A DNA stretch of 34,726 bases from Sulfurivermis sp041678005 (GTDB lineage Bacteria; Pseudomonadota; Gammaproteobacteria; Thiohalomonadales; Thiohalomonadaceae), in assembly GCA_041678005.1 (NCBI GenBank), contig JBAYOW010000023.1:1-34726 (forward strand), written 5' to 3'. A program made the translations under genes and the position numbers. A model generated the notes under the pieces. The model worked only from the letters and a program-made list of their open reading frames with translations, was not told the DNA's origin and searched no databases. This document shows positions 15,545 through 23,964 of the stretch, piece after piece. Every line of letters starts with the position of its first letter. The stretch's first letter is position 1.

Positions 15545-15564
15545 GCGCACGTACCAAAACAAGA

Positions 15565-15594
15565 TGCCGGATGTTCTGAGATGAGCATCCGGCA
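15565..15594 (+). other. Intercistronic hairpin between dsrA and dsrB
   Basis: TGCCGGATG (15565-15573) and CATCCGGCA (15586-15594) form a perfect 9-bp stem. There is no T-tract, so it is unlikely to terminate transcription; it may stabilise or mark a processing point in the mRNA. Confidence 0.6.
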
Positions 15595-15635
15595 AATCTA
15601 ACAACAATCTGTTTTAAATGTAATTGGAGGTAATA

Positions 15636-16706
15636 ATGTCTGCACCTCGCATGCCAATTGAGAGCGGTGTACCGGAAGCCTTCCCGTACATGCATCCTGT
15701 ATTGAAGAAGAATTATGGCCAGTGGAAATATCACGATCGTCCACGTCCAGGTGTCCTGCATCATGTCGCCAAAAACGGAGACGAAGTTTGGACCGTACGT
15801 GCCGGTACTCAGCGCCAGATGGATACCTATACTATCCGCAAGCTGATGGATATCGCCGATGAATTCGCCGAAGGTCATGTACGCTTTACCATACGTTCCA
15901 ATATTGAATATATGGTCAGCGAAGAGAAGAAGGTTCAGCCGCTGATCGACAAGCTACAGGCCGAAGGCTTCCCCATCGGTGGTACCGGCAACTCGGTTTC
16001 CATGATTTCACATACCCAGGGCTGGCTGCACTGTGATATTCCGGCCACTGATGCTTCTGGTGCTGTGAAGGCGCTAATGGACGAGCTCTATCATGAATTC
16101 ACCCATGAAGAGATGCCAAACCGCGTGCGTATCACCACTTCCTGCTGTCAGATAAACTGTGGTGGCCAGGGTGATATCGCAATCAACATCCAGCACACCA
16201 AACCGCCCAGGATCAACCATGATCTGGTTGCCAATGTTTGTGAGCGCCCCTCAGTTGTTGCTCGCTGCCCGGTAGCGGCTATTCGCCCTGCTGTGGTCAA
16301 TGGCAAGCCATCACTGGAAATAGATGAGAAAAAGTGCATGTGCTGCGGTGCTTGTTTTCCACCTTGCCCACCGATGCAAATCAATGATCCAGAGCATTCA
16401 AAGTTTGCCATCTGGGTTGGCGGCAAGAATTCCAATGCACGCAGCAAGCCAACCTTTCACAAGCTGGTGGCAGCAGGCATCCCGAACAATCCACCACGCT
16501 GGCCAGAAGTCAGTGAGGTAGTCAAGAAGATCTTGAATGCCTATAAAAAAGATGCAAAGGAATGGGAGCGTACAAGTGAGTGGATCGACCGCATTGGCTG
16601 GCCACGCTTCTTTGAGTTGACTGAGTTGCCGTTCACCAAATACCACATCGATAATTGGCGTGGTGCCCGCGTGAACCTGAATGCCTCTGCTCACATCCGT
16701 TTTTAA
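15636..16706 (+). CDS. dsrB: Reverse dissimilatory sulfite reductase, beta subunit
   Basis: A 356-residue beta subunit pairing with DsrA. The siroheme/Fe-S region is visible as ITTSCCQINCGGQGDIAI (C170, C171, C175) followed by CERPSVVARCP. A ferredoxin insert at about 228-250 carries CMCCGACFPPCPP. The conserved GGTGNSVSMISHTQGWLHC lies at about residues 115-133. ATG at 15636 follows TTGGAGG at ideal spacing. It lies 91 bp behind dsrA, the gap containing the hairpin at 15565-15594. Confidence 0.98.
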   Translation: MSAPRMPIESGVPEAFPYMHPVLKKNYGQWKYHDRPRPGVLHHVAKNGDEVWTVRAGTQRQMDTYTIRKLMDIADEFAEGHVRFTIRSNIEYMVSEEKKVQPLIDKLQAEGFPIGGTGNSVSMISHTQGWLHCDIPATDASGAVKALMDELYHEFTHEEMPNRVRITTSCCQINCGGQGDIAINIQHTKPPRINHDLVANVCERPSVVARCPVAAIRPAVVNGKPSLEIDEKKCMCCGACFPPCPPMQINDPEHSKFAIWVGGKNSNARSKPTFHKLVAAGIPNNPPRWPEVSEVVKKILNAYKKDAKEWERTSEWIDRIGWPRFFELTELPFTKYHIDNWRGARVNLNASAHIRF

Positions 16707-16729
16707 TCCATGGATAAAGGAAGAGGTTC

Positions 16730-17122
16730 ATGAAATTTACGATTCAAGTCAATGAAGGCCCGTACACTCATCAGGCATCTGATACAGCGTACAATTTTGT
16801 TAAGGCAGTACTGGAAGCAGGACACGAAATTTATCGTGTGTTCTTCTACCATGACGGTGTCAATAACGCGACCCGTCTGACCACGCCACCGCAGGACGAT
16901 CGAAATGTCGTCAATCGCTGGAGTGAACTGTCCGCTAAACACAACTTGGATCTCGTCGTATGCGTAGCCGCGGCCCAGCGCCGCGGTATCGCTGACGCCG
17001 ATGAGTCCAGGCGCAATGGCAAAGACGCTGACAATCTCGCTCCTGGATTCAGAATCTCTGGTCTTGGTCAGCTGATAGAGGGCGGCATTCAGTCTGATCG
17101 TCTGGTTGTATTTGGCGACTGA
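16730..17122 (+). CDS. dsrE: Sulfurtransferase complex subunit DsrE
   Basis: A 130-residue TusD/DsrE-family subunit of the DsrE2F2H2 complex, which passes persulfide sulfur to DsrC. It opens with the family strand MKFTIQVNEGPYTHQASDTAYNFVKAVLEAGHEI and has the active cysteine in LDLVVCVAAAQRRGI (about Cys77). It ends with GLGQLIEGGIQSDRLVVFGD, the usual TusD/DsrE tail. Presence of dsrE, dsrF and dsrH marks the oxidative type of Dsr pathway. Next gene dsrF begins 16 bp later. Confidence 0.97.
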   Translation: MKFTIQVNEGPYTHQASDTAYNFVKAVLEAGHEIYRVFFYHDGVNNATRLTTPPQDDRNVVNRWSELSAKHNLDLVVCVAAAQRRGIADADESRRNGKDADNLAPGFRISGLGQLIEGGIQSDRLVVFGD

Positions 17123-17137
17123 TGCGGAGAAAAATTG

Positions 17138-17527
17138 ATGAGTGATGAAGAAATGATGGGTAGTGGTGTACAGAAGAAATTCTGCTACATCAACCGTAAG
17201 GCTCCTTACGGTACAGTCTATGCGCTGGAATCTCTGGAAGTAGTGTTGATCGGTGCAGCATTTGAGCAGGATATAACACTGATTTTCATGGATGATGGCG
17301 TATTTCAGATCACCAAGGGTCAGGATACCGCCGGGATAGGTATGAAGAATTTCTCTCCTACCTATCGCGCACTTGAAATGTACGACGTCGAAAAACTGTA
17401 TGTCTCCGAGGAATCACTGAAGGATCGTGGCCTGACAGCTGATGATCTATTGGTGGACGTTGAAGTCATGAACGCCCAACAGATCAGTGAAGTAATGGAA
17501 CAACAGGACGTGATCCTGAGCTTCTGA
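17138..17527 (+). CDS. dsrF: Sulfurtransferase complex subunit DsrF
   Basis: A 129-residue TusC/DsrF-family subunit. Family features are KKFCYINRKAPYGTVYALESLEVVLIGAAFEQDITLIFMDDGVFQI and a C-terminal ISEVMEQQDVILSF. It pairs structurally with DsrE and DsrH; DsrF is not thought to be the sulfur-binding subunit. The ATG at 17138 (MSDEE) has GCGGAG upstream; a TTG one codon earlier is less likely. Confidence 0.97.
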   Translation: MSDEEMMGSGVQKKFCYINRKAPYGTVYALESLEVVLIGAAFEQDITLIFMDDGVFQITKGQDTAGIGMKNFSPTYRALEMYDVEKLYVSEESLKDRGLTADDLLVDVEVMNAQQISEVMEQQDVILSF

Positions 17528-17543
17528 TTGAGAGAGTATCGAA

Positions 17544-17843
17544 ATGTTGCATACCGTAAACAAGTCACCATTTGAAAAAGATACCTTTGAAAGCTGTCTC
17601 GAACACGCAGCAAAAGGTAGCGCTGTCTTATTGATTGAGGATGGTGTCTATGCTGTATTGAAGGGTTCGACAGCTGCTGCCAAGGCGCAACAGTTCATGG
17701 GTGATATCACCTTTTATGCCCTTGAGCCGGATGTCAATGCCCGTGGTATACAGGGCAAAGTAATAGATGGTGTCAACCTGGTAGATTATGCCGGATTTGT
17801 TGACCTGACCGTTAAGTTTGATCGTGTTCAATCCTGGCTTTAA
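17544..17843 (+). CDS. dsrH: Sulfurtransferase complex subunit DsrH
   Basis: A 99-residue TusB/DsrH-family subunit. MLHTVNKSPFEKDTFESCLEH is the family start and contains the conserved cysteine (C18). The later segments LLIEDGVYAVLKG and GIQGKVIDGVNLVDYAGFVDLT are standard. It lies 16 bp after dsrF and 37 bp before dsrC, so the three sulfurtransferase genes and their acceptor gene are contiguous. Confidence 0.97.
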   Translation: MLHTVNKSPFEKDTFESCLEHAAKGSAVLLIEDGVYAVLKGSTAAAKAQQFMGDITFYALEPDVNARGIQGKVIDGVNLVDYAGFVDLTVKFDRVQSWL

Positions 17844-17880
17844 GCCAGTCCCAAGCAATCCAACTAGAGGAGATAATGCC

Positions 17881-18216
17881 ATGGCTACGATGACTGCTGG
17901 TGGTAAGACTGTAGAAGTTGATGAGGAAGGTTACCTGGTCAATATCAATGACTGGGATCGCGACATCGCCGCTGAACTGGCTAAGTCGGAAAACCTTGAA
18001 CTGACTGACTCACATTGGGAAGTAATCGACTTCCTGCGTGAATACTACAATGAGTACCAGATCGCTCCTGCGGTTCGTGTACTGACCAAGGCTATCGGTA
18101 AAAAGCTTGGTGCCGATAAAGGTAACAGCAAGTACCTGTATGAACTGTTCCCTTATGGCCCTGCCAAGCAGGCCTGTAAGATCGGTGGTCTGCCAAAGCC
18201 TACCGGCTGTATCTAA
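17881..18216 (+). CDS. dsrC: Sulfur carrier protein DsrC
   Basis: A 111-residue sulfur carrier. The C-terminal arm carries both redox cysteines: C99 in PAKQACKIGG and the penultimate C110 in GLPKPTGCI. DsrEFH loads sulfur on it, DsrAB consumes the bound sulfur and DsrMKJOP acts on its disulfide or trisulfide form. The ATG at 17881 has AGAGGAG eight bases upstream; an ATG at 17876 is out of frame. A cysteine-free paralogue is encoded at 11712-12050, so the window holds one functional carrier and one non-carrier of the family. Confidence 0.98.
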   Translation: MATMTAGGKTVEVDEEGYLVNINDWDRDIAAELAKSENLELTDSHWEVIDFLREYYNEYQIAPAVRVLTKAIGKKLGADKGNSKYLYELFPYGPAKQACKIGGLPKPTGCI

Positions 18217-18285
18217 ATGATGTGTTGGAGGGGTTATCCCCTCCACCTCATACCTATTCAATATTTTTAGCGAGGGTCGCTACGA

Positions 18286-19014
18286 ATGTCGTCTTTGACA
18301 GTGCTTTATGCACTCTTGTTTTATATTGCCACGGCGTTATTTATCGTCGGCCTGGCGTACAAGATTCGCCAATTTGCCACAACGCCTGCCCCGCTCAAGA
18401 TCCCAACTACACCAGCACCAACCACGACTGGTGGTGTAGTCTTTCGCATGGCCCGTGAGGTCGTGCTGTTTGAAAGTCTGTTCAAATCGAATAAATGGAT
18501 ATGGATATTTGGCTGGATGTTCCACATGGCGCTTGCCCTGGTCATCCTGCGCCACTTCCGCTACTTCCAGGAACCAGTCTGGGGCATCATCACCTTCATC
18601 CAATCGTTTGGTATGTATGCTGGATTTTTTATGATTCTTGGCCTGTCAGGTCTGTGGGCGCGCCGTATCTTTGTCGAGCGTATCCGCTATATCACTAACC
18701 CTTCTGATCATTTGATGTTGGCCCTGCTGGTCGGTATTGGCTTTACTGGCCTGATGATGAAATTCGTCAGCCACACTGACATCGTGATGGTAAAAATGTT
18801 TTTCCTGGGCTTGATGCGCTTTGATCTGCAACCTTTACCCAATGACACGCCGCTGCTTATTCACCTGGCCTTGGTGGCGCTACTGCTGATTATATTTCCA
18901 TTCAGTAAACTGTTGCATGCACCTGGTGTGTTCTTCAGCCCAAGCCGTAATCAGGTCGACAATCCGCGTGAGCGCCGCCATTTAGCGCCCTGGGCTGCTG
19001 AGCTCGATAAGTAA
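18286..19014 (+). CDS. dsrM: DsrM, membrane cytochrome b subunit of DsrMKJOP
   Basis: A 242-residue NarI-like membrane protein with about five hydrophobic helices, beginning with LYALLFYIATALFIVGLAY and including MFHMALALVILRHF and LVALLLIIFPFSKLLHA. Histidines within helices (for example in MFHMAL, LRHF, LIHLAL and LLHAP) are positioned to bind two b hemes. It exchanges electrons between the quinone pool and DsrK. It is followed by dsrK 44 bp later. Confidence 0.95.
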   Translation: MSSLTVLYALLFYIATALFIVGLAYKIRQFATTPAPLKIPTTPAPTTTGGVVFRMAREVVLFESLFKSNKWIWIFGWMFHMALALVILRHFRYFQEPVWGIITFIQSFGMYAGFFMILGLSGLWARRIFVERIRYITNPSDHLMLALLVGIGFTGLMMKFVSHTDIVMVKMFFLGLMRFDLQPLPNDTPLLIHLALVALLLIIFPFSKLLHAPGVFFSPSRNQVDNPRERRHLAPWAAELDK

Positions 19015-19058
19015 ATAAATATTTATCGCTTGAACGTATAATGTAAAAGGAGAAACGC

Positions 19059-20621
19059 GTGGCTGCAGACAAGTTTGACACGCCTACAGTGCGAGACTAC
19101 CCAAGCATTCCTGCTCTCCAACCAGGTGCAACGGCACACTTAAAACCATTTCTTGCCGCACCTGAGCACAACACCTTACTTGGTTTTCCAGGAGAGCTGG
19201 TTGATGACTGGCAGGAGAAGGCCATCGAAAAAATGGGGGATTTGCTGGGCAAATATCGCGGCTTCCGTGTGTACATGGACATCTGCGTCAAGTGCGGTGC
19301 CTGCACTGACAAGTGTCATTATTTTCAGGGCACCTCTGATCCGAAAAATATGCCCGTCGCACGCCAGGATCTGCTGCGCAGTGTCTATCGTCGCCATTTC
19401 ACCTTCGCCGGGAAATATATGCCATGGTTAGTGGGTGCCCGTGATTTGACACGTGAAGTACTGGATGAGTGGTACAGCTATTTCCATCAATGCTCACAGT
19501 GCCGTCGTTGTTCCGTGTTTTGCCCTTACGGTATCGACACTGCCGAAGTCTCCATGGCTGCGCGCGAGATTATGGATTCTGTTGGCTATGGCCAGAAGTA
19601 CTGTAATGAAATCCTTGGTAAAGTCCAAAAAATTGGTAATAACCTGGGTCTGCCTGGTCCAGCACTGGAGTCTACCCTAACTGAATATGCTGAAGAAATT
19701 TCTGACGAGACAGGTCTGGACATTGAAATCCCACTGGATCGTGAAGGTGTGGACGTCCTGCTGATCACACCTTCGGCCGACTTTTTTGCCGAGCCACATA
19801 TTGATGGACTGATGGGCTACGCCAAGGTCTTTCATGCAGCAGGGGTCAGCTGGACCCTCTCCACTTACGCATCTGAAGCCGCCAACTTCTCCATGTTCAT
19901 TGGCTCTTATTCAAACATGAAGACGGTTGCTGAGCGTATCCGCAAGGCCGCGCTGGATCTTGGTGTAAAACGCATCATTGTTGGTGAGTGTGGCCATGCT
20001 TGGCGCGTTGCCTACAGTTTCTGGAACACACTTGCCGGTGTCGGCTCTGGCGGCGATGACCCTTATGCCCAACAAATACAAAAACAGCTCGATCATAGTT
20101 ACCCGATTCCACAACATATCTGTGAATTTACCTGGGATCTGATCCAGCAGGATAAGCTCAAGTTCGATAAGTCACAAAATGATCACCGAGTGGTGACTTA
20201 TCATGACTCTTGCAACGTGGCCCGCGCCAGCCGCATGGGTACAGAACCTGGCGGTCAATTTGAAATACCGCGCAATGTCATCAAGGCAGTGTGCAATAAC
20301 TATGTCGATATGGCGCCAGATGCTATCCGTGAAGTGACCTACTGTTGCGGCGGTGGTGGCGGTCTGTTGACAGACGATTTAATGGAAATCCGTGTCAAGG
20401 GTGCCCTGCCCCGCATGGAGGCTTTGAAGAAGGTAATCGATGATGACAAGGTCAATGCCATGGCAGCGATCTGTGCTATCTGCAAGGCACAGTTCAGCAA
20501 GATCATGCCTTATTACGGCGTACCAATGGACACCATCGTCAGTCTGCACCAGTTGGTGAAAGACGCAATCATTCTTCCAGGACAGGGCGAAGAAACAGAG
20601 CCGTCAGAGGCTTCTGAATAA
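19059..20621 (+). CDS. dsrK: DsrK, HdrD-like Fe-S subunit of DsrMKJOP
   Basis: A 520-residue iron-sulfur protein related to heterodisulfide reductase HdrD, on the cytoplasmic face of the membrane with DsrM. Two [4Fe-4S] motifs are seen: CVKCGACTDKC (C76-C86) and CSQCRRCSVFCPYG. Downstream, CCG-type catalytic-cluster motifs appear as YHDSCN and TYCCGGGGGLLTDDL, with CAICKAQF near the end. It is the subunit expected to act on DsrC. It starts with GTG behind a strong AAGGAG site. Confidence 0.96.
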   Translation: MAADKFDTPTVRDYPSIPALQPGATAHLKPFLAAPEHNTLLGFPGELVDDWQEKAIEKMGDLLGKYRGFRVYMDICVKCGACTDKCHYFQGTSDPKNMPVARQDLLRSVYRRHFTFAGKYMPWLVGARDLTREVLDEWYSYFHQCSQCRRCSVFCPYGIDTAEVSMAAREIMDSVGYGQKYCNEILGKVQKIGNNLGLPGPALESTLTEYAEEISDETGLDIEIPLDREGVDVLLITPSADFFAEPHIDGLMGYAKVFHAAGVSWTLSTYASEAANFSMFIGSYSNMKTVAERIRKAALDLGVKRIIVGECGHAWRVAYSFWNTLAGVGSGGDDPYAQQIQKQLDHSYPIPQHICEFTWDLIQQDKLKFDKSQNDHRVVTYHDSCNVARASRMGTEPGGQFEIPRNVIKAVCNNYVDMAPDAIREVTYCCGGGGGLLTDDLMEIRVKGALPRMEALKKVIDDDKVNAMAAICAICKAQFSKIMPYYGVPMDTIVSLHQLVKDAIILPGQGEETEPSEASE

Positions 20622-20687
20622 ACACATTTCATGCCCTCGGCACAGCCTGCCGATGGGGGATACAGCTACAGGCATAGGAGAGTAATA

Positions 20688-22676
20688 ATGGCAACTTCCA
20701 GTGATGATATGAAGCAGGCTTTTACCTACCGTCGCTATAAAGATGGTGACCACAAGCATCACCCATTCTCTGAGGAAATATTTCAGGCAAGCTGGACGCA
20801 CAAGTGCCCAACCTATATACACCGTACTCCCCCCTGCCAGGGTAGCTGCCCCTCGGGTCACGATGTTCGCGGTTGGCTGAATATTGTTCGCGGCATAGAA
20901 AAACCAGCCGAAGGCATGAGCATGGAAGAATATGCCTTCCGCCGTAATGCCAAGGCCAATCCCTTCCCGGCCATTATGGGTCGTGCCTGCCCTGCTCCCT
21001 GTGAGGATGGCTGTAATCGTAATCATCTGGATGACCACGTCGGCATCAATTCAGTCGAACAATTTATTGGTGATGAAGCCCTGAGGCAAGGTTATAAATT
21101 TACTGCAGGGGCTGATACCGGCAAAAAGGTAGCAGTCATCGGCGGTGGCCCTGCTGGCCTGTCAGCAGCCTACCAATTACGCCTCAAAGGTCACGCCGTA
21201 ACTATCTTTGAACAAAAAGCCGCCCTGGGTGGCATGCTGCGCTATGGCTTACCTAACTATCGTACTCCGCATGACGTAGTGGATGGTGAAGTAAACCGTA
21301 TCATCAACATGGGCGTTACCGTCAAAACTGGCGTAAAAATTGGTAAAGATATAACTACTGAACAGTTGGCCAAAGACTTTGACGCCGTAATATTTGCCAT
21401 GGGTGCCTGGGCTGGTCGCAGCCTGCCTGTGCCTGGCGCTGATGCCGTAAACTGCATAACCGGCATTGACTTCCTCGCTGCCTTTAATGAAGGCCGTTTG
21501 AAACATGACAGCGGCAAGGTGGTAGTAATCGGTGGTGGTGATACCTCCATTGACGTTGCCTCTGTTGCCCGTCGTATTGGTAACATTACGGTAGAGAATG
21601 AAAAAGATCGTCCGGAAAGCATCATCATCAACCAAGTTGCGCAGGATGTTGCTGCCTCGGCCACGCGTCAGGGAGCTGTGGTTGCGCTGATCTCTCGCTC
21701 ACCACTTAACAAAATGGCTGCATCTCAAATTGAAATTGAAGATGCCTCCCGCGAAGGCGTAGAGATGATCGGTCAATTGAGCCCGGTTGAAGTTATCAAA
21801 GGCAAGGATGGTCGTGCCACTGCCCTGCGTGTTGTAAAGCTGGAAGAAGATGGCAAGACACCTATCGAAGGCTCCGAGTTTGATATCGAGTGCGAGCTTA
21901 TTGTCTCAGCCATTGGCCAGTCAGCTGATCTCTCCGGATTTGAGGATTACGCCAATGACAAGAACCTGATCAGCGCCGACAAGCATTTCCAGGTGCCGGG
22001 CAAGCCGGGCTTTTTTGTCTGTGGTGACGTTGTACGCCCTCATCTGCTGACCACAGCCATTGGCCAGGCCTCCATTGCCGTTGAGAGCATCGAGCACTAC
22101 CTGAACAACAAGGACCAGGTTGCTCGCCCGAAGGTGGATGTGCATCATTTCAGCTTGATGGAAAAGCTCATGGAAGCAGGGCTTGAGGTAGAGCACTTCT
22201 CTGCCGCCGACAAGGAGGCAATAGTCAAGGCAGAAGGTTACGCCAAGGAGATCGATCGTGGTGTACGTGGGACATCTGCTTCAAATTTTGCCGTGCACAA
22301 CTATGAAGATCGCTCTTTTGCTGAAATCATTACACATGACGAGTTGTTCCTTGGCTATTTCAATTACACCCCACGTAACAAGCGTGAGTATATTGCAGTT
22401 GGTGCAGATGAGGTTCTGGGTCATTTCAAGGAACGCATGCTTGGACTGGATGAGAAGCAGGCGGTTAATGAGGCCGATCGCTGCATGAGCTGTGGCATGT
22501 GTTTTGAATGTGACAACTGCGTAGTCTACTGCCCGCAGACTGCAGTCAAGCGCGTAGCAGTCAAGGAAAGAACTATGGGTCGCTACGTCTACACTGATTA
22601 TTCCATGTGTATCGGCTGCCATATCTGTGCTGACGTGTGTCCTACAGGTTACATCCAGATGGGTATGGGCGAATAA
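20688..22676 (+). CDS. dsrL: DsrL, iron-sulfur flavoprotein (NAD(P)H:acceptor oxidoreductase)
   Basis: A 662-residue GltD-like protein that partners DsrAB and links sulfur oxidation to NAD(P). The N-terminal Fe-S region has PPCQGSCPSGHDVRGW and CPAPCEDGCNR. FAD binding is at KVAVIGGGPAGLSAAYQL (about residue 147 on) and the NAD(P) fold at VVVIGGGDTSIDVA. A C-terminal ferredoxin domain carries CMSCGMCFECDNCVVYCP and CIGCHICADVCPTG. Length is that of DsrL-1 from oxidizers such as Allochromatium (about 655). ATG at 20688 follows ATAGGAG. Confidence 0.96.
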   Translation: MATSSDDMKQAFTYRRYKDGDHKHHPFSEEIFQASWTHKCPTYIHRTPPCQGSCPSGHDVRGWLNIVRGIEKPAEGMSMEEYAFRRNAKANPFPAIMGRACPAPCEDGCNRNHLDDHVGINSVEQFIGDEALRQGYKFTAGADTGKKVAVIGGGPAGLSAAYQLRLKGHAVTIFEQKAALGGMLRYGLPNYRTPHDVVDGEVNRIINMGVTVKTGVKIGKDITTEQLAKDFDAVIFAMGAWAGRSLPVPGADAVNCITGIDFLAAFNEGRLKHDSGKVVVIGGGDTSIDVASVARRIGNITVENEKDRPESIIINQVAQDVAASATRQGAVVALISRSPLNKMAASQIEIEDASREGVEMIGQLSPVEVIKGKDGRATALRVVKLEEDGKTPIEGSEFDIECELIVSAIGQSADLSGFEDYANDKNLISADKHFQVPGKPGFFVCGDVVRPHLLTTAIGQASIAVESIEHYLNNKDQVARPKVDVHHFSLMEKLMEAGLEVEHFSAADKEAIVKAEGYAKEIDRGVRGTSASNFAVHNYEDRSFAEIITHDELFLGYFNYTPRNKREYIAVGADEVLGHFKERMLGLDEKQAVNEADRCMSCGMCFECDNCVVYCPQTAVKRVAVKERTMGRYVYTDYSMCIGCHICADVCPTGYIQMGMGE

Positions 22677-22689
22677 AAAGGTGATGCTG

Positions 22690-23196
22690 ATGAAGCACTT
22701 ACAACAGCTTCTCGCTATGGTAGTGCTGGTGCTGACCTTGTCGGCGCCAACACTTGCAGGCCAAGGTGGACGGACTCCGCAGCCTTCCATACCAGTCGCC
22801 AAGGGCGAGCAATGTGTCGAAGATAAGTCTGACATGCGCCGTAACCACATGGACTATCTAAAGCATCATCGTGATGAGACCATGCATCGTGGTATACGCA
22901 CAGAAAAATACAGTCTGAAGGCCTGTTTGGAATGTCATGTACCGGTTGAGGACAGTATGGCCACATCAGCAGGAAATGATGAGGGGCATTTCTGTATAAA
23001 TTGTCACGTCTACGCTGGCGTAACCCTGGACTGCTTTGAATGCCATGCCACCAAGCCGGAGTCAACTGCTCAATTTCATCCCTTGGTCACCCCTGGCTCG
23101 GGCATCATGCAAGATGTAGGGCGCGCCAATACAGCAGAGCTACTCAATAATTTGGTAAAAAATTCTGAGGATAATGCAGGTGTTGCCCATGAGTAA
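22690..23196 (+). CDS. dsrJ: DsrJ, periplasmic triheme cytochrome c
   Basis: A 168-residue exported cytochrome of the DsrMKJOP complex. A signal sequence or anchor spans about residues 3-24. Three heme motifs are visible: CLECH (79-83), CINCH (102-106) and CFECH (115-119). Cys42 (GEQCVED) matches the position of the unusual cysteine axial heme ligand described in Allochromatium DsrJ. The ATG at 22690 is chosen because AAAGGTG lies six bases ahead; GTG 22681 and ATG 22684 are alternatives. Its end overlaps the dsrO start by 8 bp. Confidence 0.95.
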   Translation: MKHLQQLLAMVVLVLTLSAPTLAGQGGRTPQPSIPVAKGEQCVEDKSDMRRNHMDYLKHHRDETMHRGIRTEKYSLKACLECHVPVEDSMATSAGNDEGHFCINCHVYAGVTLDCFECHATKPESTAQFHPLVTPGSGIMQDVGRANTAELLNNLVKNSEDNAGVAHE

Positions 23197-23944
23197 TCAA
23201 CAGCAACCAGATCTGGCTCGCCGTGAGTTTATCGGTCGTGGTACGGCTCTCGCGGCAACGGGAGTCGTATTGGCACCAGGTGTTGTCCTGTATGGCGTGG
23301 CGCAAGCCAAGCCTGCGGACGAGGCGGTCAGCAGCAAGAACCGCTGGGGCATGTTGGTTGATACGAGCAAGTGCAGTTCAGATTGTAATGACTGTGTTAC
23401 CGCCTGTAATAAAGAACAAGGGCTTGGTAATGAAACTCACAGTCGCGAAGGCCAACGCACCCAATATATCCGTAAAGTAGAACTGCATCATAAGGCTACT
23501 GAAGTCACACATTCCCTACCGGTAATGTGCCAGCATTGTTGGTCGCCTCCGTGTGTGGATGTATGCCCTACAGGTGCTTCATTCAAACGTGCAGATGGCA
23601 TAGTACTGGTAGACCGTCACATTTGTATCGGCTGCCGCTTTTGTATGATGGCCTGCCCCTACAAGGCACGTTCTTTCGTCCACGAAACACTGACCGATCA
23701 GAAGCCACACAATCCACGTGGCAAGGGCTGTGTAGAAGCCTGCAATCTTTGTGTGCATCGTGTTGATGAAGGTCGTGAGCCAGCCTGTGTCGAGGCCTGT
23801 GCCGCAAATGGAAGTAATGCCATTATTTTCGGTGATCTGAACGATCCTAATAGTGATATTGCCCAGCGCGTAAAGAAGTACGCAAGTAGTGAAATACGCG
23901 CAGACCTCGGCCTTAACACCGGCGTACGTTATCAAGGCATTTAA
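23189..23944 (+). CDS. dsrO: DsrO, periplasmic ferredoxin-like subunit with Tat signal
   Basis: A 251-residue four-cluster ferredoxin of the DsrMKJOP complex, exported folded. The Tat signal is ARREFIGRG followed by a hydrophobic stretch to AQA. Cysteine clusters follow in order: CSSDCNDCVTAC, CQHCWSPPCVDVCPTG, CIGCRFCMMACPY and CNLCVHRVDEGREPACVEAC. It passes electrons between DsrJ and DsrP. The ATG at 23189 has GCAGGTG upstream and lies inside the end of dsrJ. Confidence 0.95.
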   Translation: MSNQQQPDLARREFIGRGTALAATGVVLAPGVVLYGVAQAKPADEAVSSKNRWGMLVDTSKCSSDCNDCVTACNKEQGLGNETHSREGQRTQYIRKVELHHKATEVTHSLPVMCQHCWSPPCVDVCPTGASFKRADGIVLVDRHICIGCRFCMMACPYKARSFVHETLTDQKPHNPRGKGCVEACNLCVHRVDEGREPACVEACAANGSNAIIFGDLNDPNSDIAQRVKKYASSEIRADLGLNTGVRYQGI

Positions 23945-23964
23945 CAGCAAGGTGAGCTTCGAGC

